Source of the DNA: Burkholderiales bacterium 8X
Lineage (GTDB): Bacteria; Pseudomonadota; Gammaproteobacteria; Burkholderiales; Burkholderiaceae_C
NCBI GenBank assembly: GCA_902506565.1
Contig: LR732703.1
Location: forward strand, 4,492,863-4,556,862
Length of the DNA stretch: 64,000 bases
Direction of reading: 5' to 3'
In this document: in pieces, positions 29,522-37,633 of the stretch
Layout of the letters: each line of letters begins with the position of its first letter
Numbering within the stretch: position 1 is the stretch's first letter
Translations under genes and position numbers: made by a program
The notes under the pieces: model-generated
Told to the model about the DNA's origin: nothing
Seen by the model: only the letters and a program-made list of their open reading frames with translations
The model's database searches: none

Positions 29522-32500
29522 AACGACGACTTGCCGATTGGCCGAGGAGTCGCAGCGACTTCCTGCAAGCCGACGGCGTTCTGGTGATCACCCGCGAAAC
29601 GCCTTCGCCACCCACCCCCGTCAAGGGCCAGCCGACCGCCGTACCGGGCAATCCGGCCGAGGGTCCGGAGGTGCTGCTCGCCGTGTGGAGCGACGGCAGC
29701 GTGACCGCGCTCAACGGGCATGTCGATCTCGGCACCGGCCTGCAGACGGCCCTGGCGCAGATCGTCGCCGAGGAACTCGACGTCGCCATGGACCAGGTGC
29801 GGGTGATGCTCGGCGACACCGCACGCACGCCGAACCAGGGCGCGACCATCGCGAGCGCCTCGATCCAGCTGCATGCGGCGCCCTTGCGCCAGGCCGCGGC
29901 GCAGGCCCGCGCCTGGCTGCTCGCGCAGGCTTCCGAAAGATTCGGCATCACGCCTTCGCTGCTCCAGCTGCAGGAAGGCCGCGTGCGCGCCGAAGCCGAC
30001 GCCGGCTTCGACATGCCGATCGGCCGGCTGGTGGAAGGCCGGCACGAGCGGCTCCAGCTCGACCCAGCGGTGGCCCTCAAGCCGAGTGCGGACTATCGGA
30101 TCGTCGGCCAGCGGATGCCTCGGGTCGATATACCGGCCAAGCTCTCCGGCGACCTCGTCTTCGTACACGACATGCGGCTTCCGGGCATGCTGCATGGCCG
30201 CGTGGTGCGGCCGCCGTATGCGGGCGCCGACCATGGCGACTTCATCGGCAACACGCTCGATTCGGTCGACGAATCCTCGATCGCGCATTTGCCCGGCATT
30301 CGCGCAGTCGTGGTGATCCGGGATTTCGTCGGCATCGTGGCCGAGCGCGAGGAAGACGCCGAGGCGGCGCTGCGAGACCTGCGGGTCGCCTGGAAGCCCT
30401 GGCCCGGCTTGCCGGACCAGGGCGATCTCGAAAGCGCGCTGCGCGCCAACCCGTCGACGCAGCGCCTGCTGGTGGATGAAGGCGAGGTCGACCAGGCGCT
30501 GGCGAACGCGGCCAAGCCGATGGCGCGCACCTATGTGTGGCCCTACCAGATGCATGCGTCGATCGGGCCTTCGTGCGCGGTCGCGCATTGGCGACCCGAC
30601 GAGCCGGCCGATGCAAGCGACCCCGTCCGCCCCGGCTCCGCAAGCCCAGGCACGGCGCTCAGGGTCTGGGCCGGGTCGCAGAACCCGCACGTGCTGCGCC
30701 TCGACCTGGCCCGCCTGCTCGGCCTGGACGAACTCGCGGTCGACGTGGTGCGGATGGAGGCCGCCGGCTGCTACGGCCGCAACGGCGCCGACGACGTCGC
30801 CGCCGATGCGGCCTTGTTGTCGCGCGCGGTCGGTGCGCCGGTGCGGGTGCAGCTGACCCGCGAGCAGGAACATGCCTGGGAGCCCAAGGGCGCTGCGCAG
30901 CTGATGCAGGTGCAGGGCGGGCTGGATGCCGAGGGCGGCGTCGCGGCATACGATTTCGAGACCTCCTATCCATCGAACGGCGCGCCGACCCTCGCATTGC
31001 TCCTCACCCGCACCATCGAGCCGACGCCGCAGGCCTTCGAGATGGGCGATCGCACCGCGCGCCCGCCCTATGCGTATGCCAACCTGCGGGTCAAGGTGAA
31101 CGACATGGCGCCGATCGTCCGGGCGTCCTGGCTACGCGGCGTCTCGGCACTGCCGAGTTCGTTCGCGCACGAGTCCTATGTCGATGAACTGGCGAGCGCG
31201 GCGGGCGTCGACCCGGTCGCGTTTCGCCTGCGTCACCTGCACGATCCGCGCGCCGCCGACCTGGTGCGCGAGACCGCGCAGAAGGCCGGCTGGCGCATGC
31301 GCACCGGCCCGCAGGAAAACGCCGATGGCGGGCTCGGCGCACCGGGCGACGTGCTCTTCGGGCAGGGCTTCGCCTATGCCCGCTACGTCCACAGCAAATG
31401 GCCGGGCTTCGGCGCGGCCTGGTCGGCCTGGGTGGCGGATGTCGAAGTCCATCGCAAGACCGGCGAAGTGCATGTGCGCCGCGTGGTGGTGGGGCATGAC
31501 GCCGGGCTGCTGGTGAACCCGGCCGGCGTCGAGCACCAGGTCCACGGCAACGTGATCCAGACCACCAGCCGCGCCTTGAAGGAACGCGTGCAGTTCGCGC
31601 CGGCTGCCGATGCCGGCAGGTCGCAGGTCGTCGACCCGAATGCGGCACGCGCGCCGGGCATTCGGCCGGCCGGCGTGGTGGCGACCACCGAATGGGGCAG
31701 CTATCCGATCCTGAGCTTCCGCGAAGTGCCGGTGATCGAAGTGCTGCACATGCAGCGGCCTGGCGAGGCGCCCTTGGGCGCGGGCGAGTCGTCCTCGGTG
31801 CCGGGCACGGCGGCCATCGCGAACGCGATCTTCGATGCCACCGGCGTGCGATTCCGCAGCCCGCCCTTCACGCCGGAAGTGGTGCGCGCTGGGCTCGAAG
31901 CGGCGGCCTTGGCTGCGCCGGTATCGGAGTCGAACCCTGCCGGTACCGCGCCGCAAGCGGATGCTGGAGCCGGCGCGAGTTCCGGCGGCCGAGCGGATGC
32001 CGGGTCGAACGCCCGAGTCCCTTCGAACCCTGCGGCCGGGCTTCGACCATCGAAGCTGCCGACGCCCTCGACGACTCCGGCGTCGGCGCTTTCCGGCGCG
32101 CCATGGCCGCGTCGCAAGAGCACCTGGGCGACGGTGGGCGCGATGCTGGTCGGCGCGGTCGGGGCCGCCGCTGGCCTCGTCGGTTGGCGCTCGGTGATCG
32201 CGCCGGTCGATTTCAGCCGAGCTGCCTACAGCGAAGCCACGGTCGAGCGAGGCCGCACCCTGGCCGCCATGGGCGACTGCGCGGTCTGCCATACCGCAGA
32301 GGGCGGCATCGCCAACGCCGGTGGACGGTCGATGGAGACGCCCTTCGGCACGCTCTACACCACCAACCTCACGCCGGACGCGGAAACCGGCCTCGGCCGC
32401 TGGTCGTTCAGCGCCTTCCAGCGGGCCATGCGCGAAGGCGTCTCCCGCGACGGCCACCACCTCTATCCGGCGTTTCCGTACACCGCCTTCGCCAAGGTCG

Positions 32501-33399
32501 GCGACGACGACCTGCAAGCGCTCTATGCGTATTTCCAATCGCTTCCACCGGTGAAGGCGGACACGCCGGCGGCCGAGCTGCGCTTCCCGTTCAGCCTGCG
32601 GCCCTTGATGGCCGGCTGGAACGCGCTCTTTCATGACCCGACGCCGATGCAGGCGAACCCGCGGCAAAGCGCCGAATGGAATCGCGGCGCCTACCTGGTC
32701 GAAGGCCTCGGCCATTGCGGCGCCTGCCACACGCCACGCAACGCCCTCGGCGCCGAGCGCCATGGGCCGGCCTACCTGTCGGGCGCCATCGCGGACGGCT
32801 GGGAGGCGCCGGCCCTCGCCCAGCGCGCTGAAAGCGCCGTGCCCTGGACCGCCGATGCCTTCTATCGGTATCTGCGCCAAGGCCACGACCCGCGCCACGG
32901 CATCGCCGGCGGACCGATGGCCGAGGTGGTGCGCAAACTCCAGCAGGTGCCGGACGCCGACATCCGGGCCATGGCCACCTACCTCGCGAGCTTCAACGCG
33001 CCGCTCGCCGAAGAGGAGGCCAGCGCCCGTGCCCGCGAGGCCGTGGCGGCAGCTGCCCGGGCGCAGCCCTTGCCCGATGCCTCGAAGCGTCTCTTCGACG
33101 GCGCCTGCGCCGCCTGCCATCACGACGGCGACGGTCCCACCTTGCTCGGCGCCAACCTGCCGCTCGCGCTCAACAGCAACCTCGCGAGTTCGCGGCCGGA
33201 CAACCTGCTTCGCACCATCCTCGACGGCGTGCAGGCGCCGCCGACCCGAGAGATCGGCTTCATGCCCGGGTTCCGCGAAGCGCTGGACGACCGGCAGATC
33301 GCCGAACTCGCCGGCTACCTGCGCGCCCGCTTCGCGCCGCAGGCGCCCGCATGGCCCCATCTCGAAGCCGAAGTCGCGCGGGTCCGCCAGCTGAAATGA
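29518..33399 (+). CDS. nicB: Nicotinate dehydrogenase, Mo/cytochrome c subunit
   Basis: 1293 aa. Residues ~40-790 are the molybdopterin-binding part of the xanthine dehydrogenase family, with the catalytic-Glu motif LGAGESSSVPG near 760. A low-complexity Ala/Ser/Pro linker (~800-860) leads to one membrane helix (~865-888, STWATVGAMLVGAVGAAAGL). After it come three class I cytochrome c domains with CAVCH, CGACH and CAACH haem sites. No N-terminal signal peptide is visible, so the helix probably leaves the Mo part in the cytoplasm and exports the cytochromes. Electrons would go to the respiratory chain, and water supplies the hydroxyl oxygen. Slightly longer than P. putida NicB, as I recall that protein, mostly through the linker. 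Confidence 0.87.
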   Translation: MKRRLADWPRSRSDFLQADGVLVITRETPSPPTPVKGQPTAVPGNPAEGPEVLLAVWSDGSVTALNGHVDLGTGLQTALAQIVAEELDVAMDQVRVMLGDTARTPNQGATIASASIQLHAAPLRQAAAQARAWLLAQASERFGITPSLLQLQEGRVRAEADAGFDMPIGRLVEGRHERLQLDPAVALKPSADYRIVGQRMPRVDIPAKLSGDLVFVHDMRLPGMLHGRVVRPPYAGADHGDFIGNTLDSVDESSIAHLPGIRAVVVIRDFVGIVAEREEDAEAALRDLRVAWKPWPGLPDQGDLESALRANPSTQRLLVDEGEVDQALANAAKPMARTYVWPYQMHASIGPSCAVAHWRPDEPADASDPVRPGSASPGTALRVWAGSQNPHVLRLDLARLLGLDELAVDVVRMEAAGCYGRNGADDVAADAALLSRAVGAPVRVQLTREQEHAWEPKGAAQLMQVQGGLDAEGGVAAYDFETSYPSNGAPTLALLLTRTIEPTPQAFEMGDRTARPPYAYANLRVKVNDMAPIVRASWLRGVSALPSSFAHESYVDELASAAGVDPVAFRLRHLHDPRAADLVRETAQKAGWRMRTGPQENADGGLGAPGDVLFGQGFAYARYVHSKWPGFGAAWSAWVADVEVHRKTGEVHVRRVVVGHDAGLLVNPAGVEHQVHGNVIQTTSRALKERVQFAPAADAGRSQVVDPNAARAPGIRPAGVVATTEWGSYPILSFREVPVIEVLHMQRPGEAPLGAGESSSVPGTAAIANAIFDATGVRFRSPPFTPEVVRAGLEAAALAAPVSESNPAGTAPQADAGAGASSGGRADAGSNARVPSNPAAGLRPSKLPTPSTTPASALSGAPWPRRKSTWATVGAMLVGAVGAAAGLVGWRSVIAPVDFSRAAYSEATVERGRTLAAMGDCAVCHTAEGGIANAGGRSMETPFGTLYTTNLTPDAETGLGRWSFSAFQRAMREGVSRDGHHLYPAFPYTAFAKVGDDDLQALYAYFQSLPPVKADTPAAELRFPFSLRPLMAGWNALFHDPTPMQANPRQSAEWNRGAYLVEGLGHCGACHTPRNALGAERHGPAYLSGAIADGWEAPALAQRAESAVPWTADAFYRYLRQGHDPRHGIAGGPMAEVVRKLQQVPDADIRAMATYLASFNAPLAEEEASARAREAVAAAARAQPLPDASKRLFDGACAACHHDGDGPTLLGANLPLALNSNLASSRPDNLLRTILDGVQAPPTREIGFMPGFREALDDRQIAELAGYLRARFAPQAPAWPHLEAEVARVRQLK

Positions 33400-33449
33400 C
33401 CCGCTGAAATGACTTATCGTCGCCTCCAGAACCACTGGAGACCGCGCCG

Positions 33450-34640
33450 ATGACCTCTCGAATCCTGGGCAGCACCGACTGCCTGCCCCGCGACCACGAA
33501 CACGCCAGCCTGGTCGGCCGGCTGTGGCAGCCCGAGGTCGGCCCTACGCCGGTCGCCGTCCACCAGGGCGGGCTCCACGACCTCTCGCGCATCGCGCCGA
33601 CCACCAGCCAACTCTTCGAACGGCCGCAGCTCGCGACCGAGATCCAGGGCGCCCTGGCCGCAGGGTCGCTGCCGCGCATCGCCGAACTCGATGCCGTGCT
33701 GGCCAACTGCGACGAGTCCGGCCGCGATACCGGCCGGCCCTGGCTGCTCGCGCCCTGCGACCTGCAGGCCATCAAGGCCAGCGGCGTGACCTTCGTGGCG
33801 AGCCTGCTCGAACGCGTGATCGAAGAGCAATCGCGCGGCGATTCGACCAAGGCCGAAGGTATCCGCGCAGCCCTCGGCGGCGTACTCGGCGACAACCTGG
33901 CCGGCATCGTGCCGGGCTCGGCGCAAGCCGCGAAGGTCAAGGAGGTGTTGATCGCCCAGGGCGCGTGGTCGCAGTACCTCGAAGTCGGCATCGGCCCGGA
34001 TGCGGAGATCTTCACCAAGGCGCCGGTGCTGTCGGCGGTCGGCTTCGGCGCCGACATCGGCATCCATTCGGGGTCGGTCTGGAACAACCCGGAGCCCGAA
34101 GTGGTGCTGGCGGTCGACAGCCAGGGCCGCACGGTCGGCGCGGCGCTCGGCAACGATGTCAACCTGCGCGACTTCGAAGGCCGGAGTGCGCTCTTGCTCG
34201 GCAAGGCCAAGGACAACAACGCCTCCTGCGCGATAGGCCCGTTCGTGCGGCTCTTCGATGCGCATTTCGGCATCGACGAGGTGCGCCGGATCACGGTCGG
34301 CCTCCGGGTAGAGGGTCCGGGCGACGGCTTCGTGCTCGAAGGTGCCAGCTCGCTCGCGCAGATCAGCCGCGATCCGCTCGACCTGGTTTCGCAGGCGATC
34401 GGCCCGCACCATGCCTACCCGGACGGGTTGATGCTGTTCCTCGGAACGATGTTCGCGCCGACCCAGGACCGGCACGGCCCCGGCCAGGGTTTCACGCACG
34501 TGGTGGGCGACCGGGTCCGCATTTCGGCGCCCGAACTCGGCGCGCTCGACAACCGGGTGCTGCATTCGGACCAGGCGGCCCGCTGGTCCTTCGGCATCGG
34601 CGCGCTGATGCGCAACCTGGCCGGGCGCGGCCTGCTCTAG
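33450..34640 (+). CDS. Fumarylacetoacetate hydrolase family protein
   Basis: 396 aa with a FAH-type catalytic domain in its C-terminal two-thirds: IFTKAPVLSAVGFGADIGIH, NPEPEVVLAVDSQG (metal-binding Glu), GNDVNLRDFEGRSALLLGKAKD and GTMFAPTQDR. The N-terminal region is specific to a subfamily found next to catabolic genes. Members cleave C-C bonds, decarboxylate, or act on acylpyruvates. It follows nicB by 50 bp on the same strand and could act in a late step of nicotinate breakdown; equally it may be an independent sugar-acid enzyme. Confidence 0.82.
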   Translation: MTSRILGSTDCLPRDHEHASLVGRLWQPEVGPTPVAVHQGGLHDLSRIAPTTSQLFERPQLATEIQGALAAGSLPRIAELDAVLANCDESGRDTGRPWLLAPCDLQAIKASGVTFVASLLERVIEEQSRGDSTKAEGIRAALGGVLGDNLAGIVPGSAQAAKVKEVLIAQGAWSQYLEVGIGPDAEIFTKAPVLSAVGFGADIGIHSGSVWNNPEPEVVLAVDSQGRTVGAALGNDVNLRDFEGRSALLLGKAKDNNASCAIGPFVRLFDAHFGIDEVRRITVGLRVEGPGDGFVLEGASSLAQISRDPLDLVSQAIGPHHAYPDGLMLFLGTMFAPTQDRHGPGQGFTHVVGDRVRISAPELGALDNRVLHSDQAARWSFGIGALMRNLAGRGLL

Positions 34641-34656
34641 GCCGAGCGTCTCCCGA

Positions 34657-36216
34657 TCAGTCGGCGGCCTTCAGCGCGCGGCGGTACTGCACCGCTTCGG
34701 CGATGTGCGTCGCCTGAACTTCGTCCGACGCGGCCAGGTCGGCGATGGTGCGCGCCACCTTCAGGGCGCGATGGGTGGCGCGGGACGACCAGCCGAGCCG
34801 GGTCGCCGCCATTTGCAGGAACCGGCTCGCGGCCGGATCGAGCGCGCCATGCCGATCGATCTCCGCGCCTTGCAGCGCCTGGTTCGGCTTGCCCTGGCGT
34901 CGGAGCGCGCGGTCGCGGGCCTCGGCGGCGCGGCCACGGATGGTCTCGGTCGCTTCGCCTGGCTCCGCTACGAGCAGGTCTTCTGTCGAGACGGCCGGCA
35001 CCTCGATGTGAAGATCGATGCGGTCGAGCAGCGGTCCGCTCAGCTTGCCCTGGTAGCGCGCCACCTGCTCGGGGCTGCAGCGGCAGGCCTTCTGCGAAGA
35101 GCCGTAGTGGCCGCAAGGGCACGGGTTCATTGCCGCGACCAATTGAAAGCGTGCCGGAAACTCGGCCCGCTGCGCCGCGCGGGCCACGGTGATCGAGCCG
35201 GTCTCGAGCGGCTCGCGCAAGGCTTCCAGCGCAGCCCGCGAGAACTCCGGGAACTCGTCGAGGAACAACACGCCGTGATGGGCGAGCGAGATTTCGCCCG
35301 GCCGCGGCGGCGAGCCGCCGCCGACCAACGCCACCGCGCTCGCGGTGTGATGCGGACTGCAGGTCGGCCGCTGCATCCAGCGCTCGGGCGTGAAGCGGCC
35401 CGCGAGGCTTGCGACCGCCGCGCTTTCGAGCGCCTCGTCGACGCTCATCTCCGGCAGCAGGCCGGCGAAGCGCTGCGCCAGCATCGACTTGCCCGAACCC
35501 GGCGGGCCGACCAGCAGCAGGCTGTGATGGCCGGCAGCAGCGATCTCGAGCACGCGTTTCGGACCGGCATGGCCCTTGACGTCGGCCAGGTCGGCGATCG
35601 CGCCTCGTGGCGGGTTGGCGAGCGGCAACATGCGCGCCCAGCCGTCCTCCGAACCTTCGGCCGGTATGAGCACATCGGGCGTTTGCCCGGGCGGAAGGAA
35701 CTGGCGCACCACATCGAGCAAATGGTGCGCACCGTAGATCTCGGCGCCGGGCACCAGCGCGGCCTCGCGTGCGCTTTCGGTGGGGAGCACCAGCTTCGCG
35801 GCGGCCCGGGCTCGGTTGCCGCCGTGCGTCGCCAACGCCATCGCCATCGCGCCGCGCACCGGCCGCAGGTGGCCCGACAGCGACAGCTCGCCCGCAAACT
35901 CATGGCCGGCGAGGCGGGCTGCGTCCACCTGGTTGCTGGCGGCGAGGATGCCGAGCGCGATCGGCAGATCGAAGCGGCCGGAGTCCTTGGGCAGGTCGGC
36001 CGGCGCCAGGTTGACCGTGATGCGCTTGTTGTTCGGGAATTCGAGCCCGGCGTTCTGGATGGCCGAGCGGACCCGTTCGCGCGCCTCCTTGACCTCCACG
36101 TCGGCCAGCCCCACCAGCGTGAAGCTGGGCAAGCCGTTCGCCAGATGCACCTCGACGGTGACACAGGCTGCCTCGAGGCCGCGCAGCGCGCGGCTCTGCA
36201 CCAAACACAGACTCAT
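34657..36216 (-). CDS. comM: ComM/YifB family AAA+ ATPase (Mg chelatase-like)
   Basis: 519 aa. N-terminal Lon-protease-like domain (LVQSRALRGLEAACVTVEVH), a central AAA+ module with Walker A GPPGSGKSML and Walker B GVLFLDEFPEF, and the C-terminal Mg-chelatase-type helical domain with a Cys cluster (NPCPCGHYG...CRCSPEQVARY). ComM is a hexameric helicase that drives branch migration when foreign DNA is integrated during natural transformation. ATG 36216 is set by the conserved MSLCLVQSRAL start. Divergent from the porin-glnK-amtB operon. Confidence 0.93.
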   Translation of the reverse strand: MSLCLVQSRALRGLEAACVTVEVHLANGLPSFTLVGLADVEVKEARERVRSAIQNAGLEFPNNKRITVNLAPADLPKDSGRFDLPIALGILAASNQVDAARLAGHEFAGELSLSGHLRPVRGAMAMALATHGGNRARAAAKLVLPTESAREAALVPGAEIYGAHHLLDVVRQFLPPGQTPDVLIPAEGSEDGWARMLPLANPPRGAIADLADVKGHAGPKRVLEIAAAGHHSLLLVGPPGSGKSMLAQRFAGLLPEMSVDEALESAAVASLAGRFTPERWMQRPTCSPHHTASAVALVGGGSPPRPGEISLAHHGVLFLDEFPEFSRAALEALREPLETGSITVARAAQRAEFPARFQLVAAMNPCPCGHYGSSQKACRCSPEQVARYQGKLSGPLLDRIDLHIEVPAVSTEDLLVAEPGEATETIRGRAAEARDRALRRQGKPNQALQGAEIDRHGALDPAASRFLQMAATRLGWSSRATHRALKVARTIADLAASDEVQATHIAEAVQYRRALKAAD

Positions 36217-36312
36217 TCTTCTCCCCTTCCCCAGATTGGTGCGCCGATCGATCGCGTGGGCGAGTCGGAGTCGGCGCGGCCTCGGGATGAGCATGCGGCT
36301 GACAGGCAGTTT

Positions 36313-36328
36313 GGCACGCTCCCTGCTT
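36313..36328 (+). promoter_or_regulatory. Sigma-54 promoter of porin-glnK-amtB operon
   Basis: TGGCACGCTCCCTGCT matches the -24/-12 consensus TGGCACG-N4-TTGCW at all positions but one, with exact spacing. It lies 45-60 bp before the porin ATG. Placement ahead of glnK-amtB fits NtrC-dependent nitrogen control. I did not find a clean NtrC dyad nearby. Confidence 0.75.
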
Positions 36329-36372
36329 TGAAGAGCTTTCAACCTACTTTCAAAACCCCGAGGAGTCTCTCG

Positions 36373-37194
36373 ATGATGCACCGTAAAACCGCCCTTGCCT
36401 GTGCCGCGGCTGCGCTGACCTTCCCGCTCTTGGCCAGTGCGCAATTGACCGGCAACGTGGCCCTGACCAGCAACTACAAGTTCCGCGGACAGGACCAGGA
36501 CGTGATCGGCAACAACGGCTATGCCAAGACCCGCGCGGTCAAGCCGGCGATCCAGGGCGGCTTCGACTACGCCTTCGGAGAGAGCGGCTTCTACGTCGGC
36601 AACTGGAATTCGAGCGTCAACTGGCTCTCGGGCAACAGCATCGAGAGCGACATCTACGGCGGCTACAAGTTCAAGGCCGGCCCGATGGACCTCGACTTCG
36701 GCGCCCTCACCTATATCTACCCGGGCAACAGCCGCGGCAACACCACCGAGCTGTACGGCGCGGCCACCTTCACCGACGAAGTGATCGGCGCCTTCACGCT
36801 GAAGTATTCGCACACCGTGTCGAAGGACTACTTCAACTACGCAGGCAACAAGGACGGCTCGGACCTCAAGGGCCGCAACACCGGCTACCTGAACCTCGCC
36901 TACACCAAGGAGATCGTGCCCAAGGTCACCTTGAAGGCGGCGGTCGGCTACACCCGCCTCAGCAGCGACATCCGCAGCCTCGGCTACAAGAGCTACGTCG
37001 ACTACAACGTCGGCGCCGCCTACGACTTCGGCAACGGCCTCTCCCTGGCCGGCTCGGTGCAGGGCGGCAACAAGAAGAACGCCTTCTTGCTGACCAGCGA
37101 CCCGGGCCTGGACTTCGGCTTCGGCCCGGTCGGCGCCCAGACCTATTCGGTCAACAAGGCCCGCTTCATCGTCACGCTCACCAAGACGCTTTAA
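36373..37194 (+). CDS. TorF family putative outer-membrane porin
   Basis: 273 aa with a signal peptide (ends LLASAQ) and a beta-barrel pattern of the TorF (Gcw_chp) family: LTGNVALTSNYKFRGQDQ at the mature start, alternating aromatic strands such as GGFDYAFGESGFYVGNWNSS, and a C-terminal strand ending in Leu. First gene of the nitrogen operon: GAGGAG precedes the ATG, and glnK and amtB follow. In this position it is often seen in Burkholderiales and probably admits ammonium or small nitrogen compounds across the outer membrane; this is inference. Confidence 0.87.
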   Translation: MMHRKTALACAAAALTFPLLASAQLTGNVALTSNYKFRGQDQDVIGNNGYAKTRAVKPAIQGGFDYAFGESGFYVGNWNSSVNWLSGNSIESDIYGGYKFKAGPMDLDFGALTYIYPGNSRGNTTELYGAATFTDEVIGAFTLKYSHTVSKDYFNYAGNKDGSDLKGRNTGYLNLAYTKEIVPKVTLKAAVGYTRLSSDIRSLGYKSYVDYNVGAAYDFGNGLSLAGSVQGGNKKNAFLLTSDPGLDFGFGPVGAQTYSVNKARFIVTLTKTL

Positions 37195-37200
37195 AGGCCG

Positions 37201-37226
37201 CGCGCGCCGCCTCGAGACGGCGCGCG
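37201..37226 (+). terminator. GC-rich hairpin between porin and glnK
   Basis: A 9-bp perfect stem, CGCGCGCCG (37201-37209) with CGGCGCGCG (37218-37226), loop of 8 nt, just after the porin stop. No T tract follows, so it is more likely an mRNA stability or partial attenuation element than a full terminator. It could lower glnK-amtB expression relative to the porin. Confidence 0.5.
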
Positions 37227-37250
37227 GTTCCCGTTCCAAGGAGAAATCAC

Positions 37251-37607
37251 ATGTCAGAGATCAGCAACATGAAGATGGTCACGGCCATCATCAAGCCGTT
37301 CAAGCTCGACGAAGTGCGCGAGGCGCTGTCGGCCATGGGCGTGCAGGGCATCACCGTGACCGAGGTCAAGGGCTTCGGACGCCAGAAGGGCCACACCGAG
37401 CTGTACCGCGGCGCCGAGTACGTCGTCGACTTCCTGCCGAAGGTCAAGATCGAGGCCGCGGTCTCGGGCGACCTGGTCGAGCGAGTCATCGAGGCGGTCG
37501 AGAGCGCCGCCCGCACCGGCAAGATCGGCGACGGCAAGGTCTTCGTCTACGACCTCGAGCAGGTCGTCCGCATCCGCACCGGAGAAACGGGCCGCGAAGC
37601 GCTCTGA
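37251..37607 (+). CDS. glnK: P-II nitrogen regulatory protein GlnK
   Basis: 118-aa P-II signal protein. The T-loop reads GHTELYRGAEYVVDFLPK with the uridylylation Tyr (Tyr51 in E. coli numbering, 57 here); KIGDGKVFV and RIRTGE complete the ATP/2-oxoglutarate site. ATG 37251 has an AAGGAG site and adds six residues (MSEISN) before the usual MKMVTAIIKPFKL start. It blocks AmtB when nitrogen is sufficient and relays glutamine/2-oxoglutarate status; amtB follows by 26 bp. Confidence 0.95.
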   Translation: MSEISNMKMVTAIIKPFKLDEVREALSAMGVQGITVTEVKGFGRQKGHTELYRGAEYVVDFLPKVKIEAAVSGDLVERVIEAVESAARTGKIGDGKVFVYDLEQVVRIRTGETGREAL

Positions 37608-37633
37608 GCCCGAGGCACGAAAGAAAAAACCAA

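Noticed and set aside
16234..34640. Mobile catabolic element with flanking insertion sequences or tRNA attachment site
   Set aside because: No transposase, integrase, terminal repeats or tRNA gene seen at either end; base composition matches the chromosome.
36217..36312. NtrC binding dyad (TGCACC-N5-GGTGCA) upstream of the sigma-54 promoter
   Set aside because: TGCACC (in comM) and GGTGCG halves occur but are tens of bases apart, so not a proper site.
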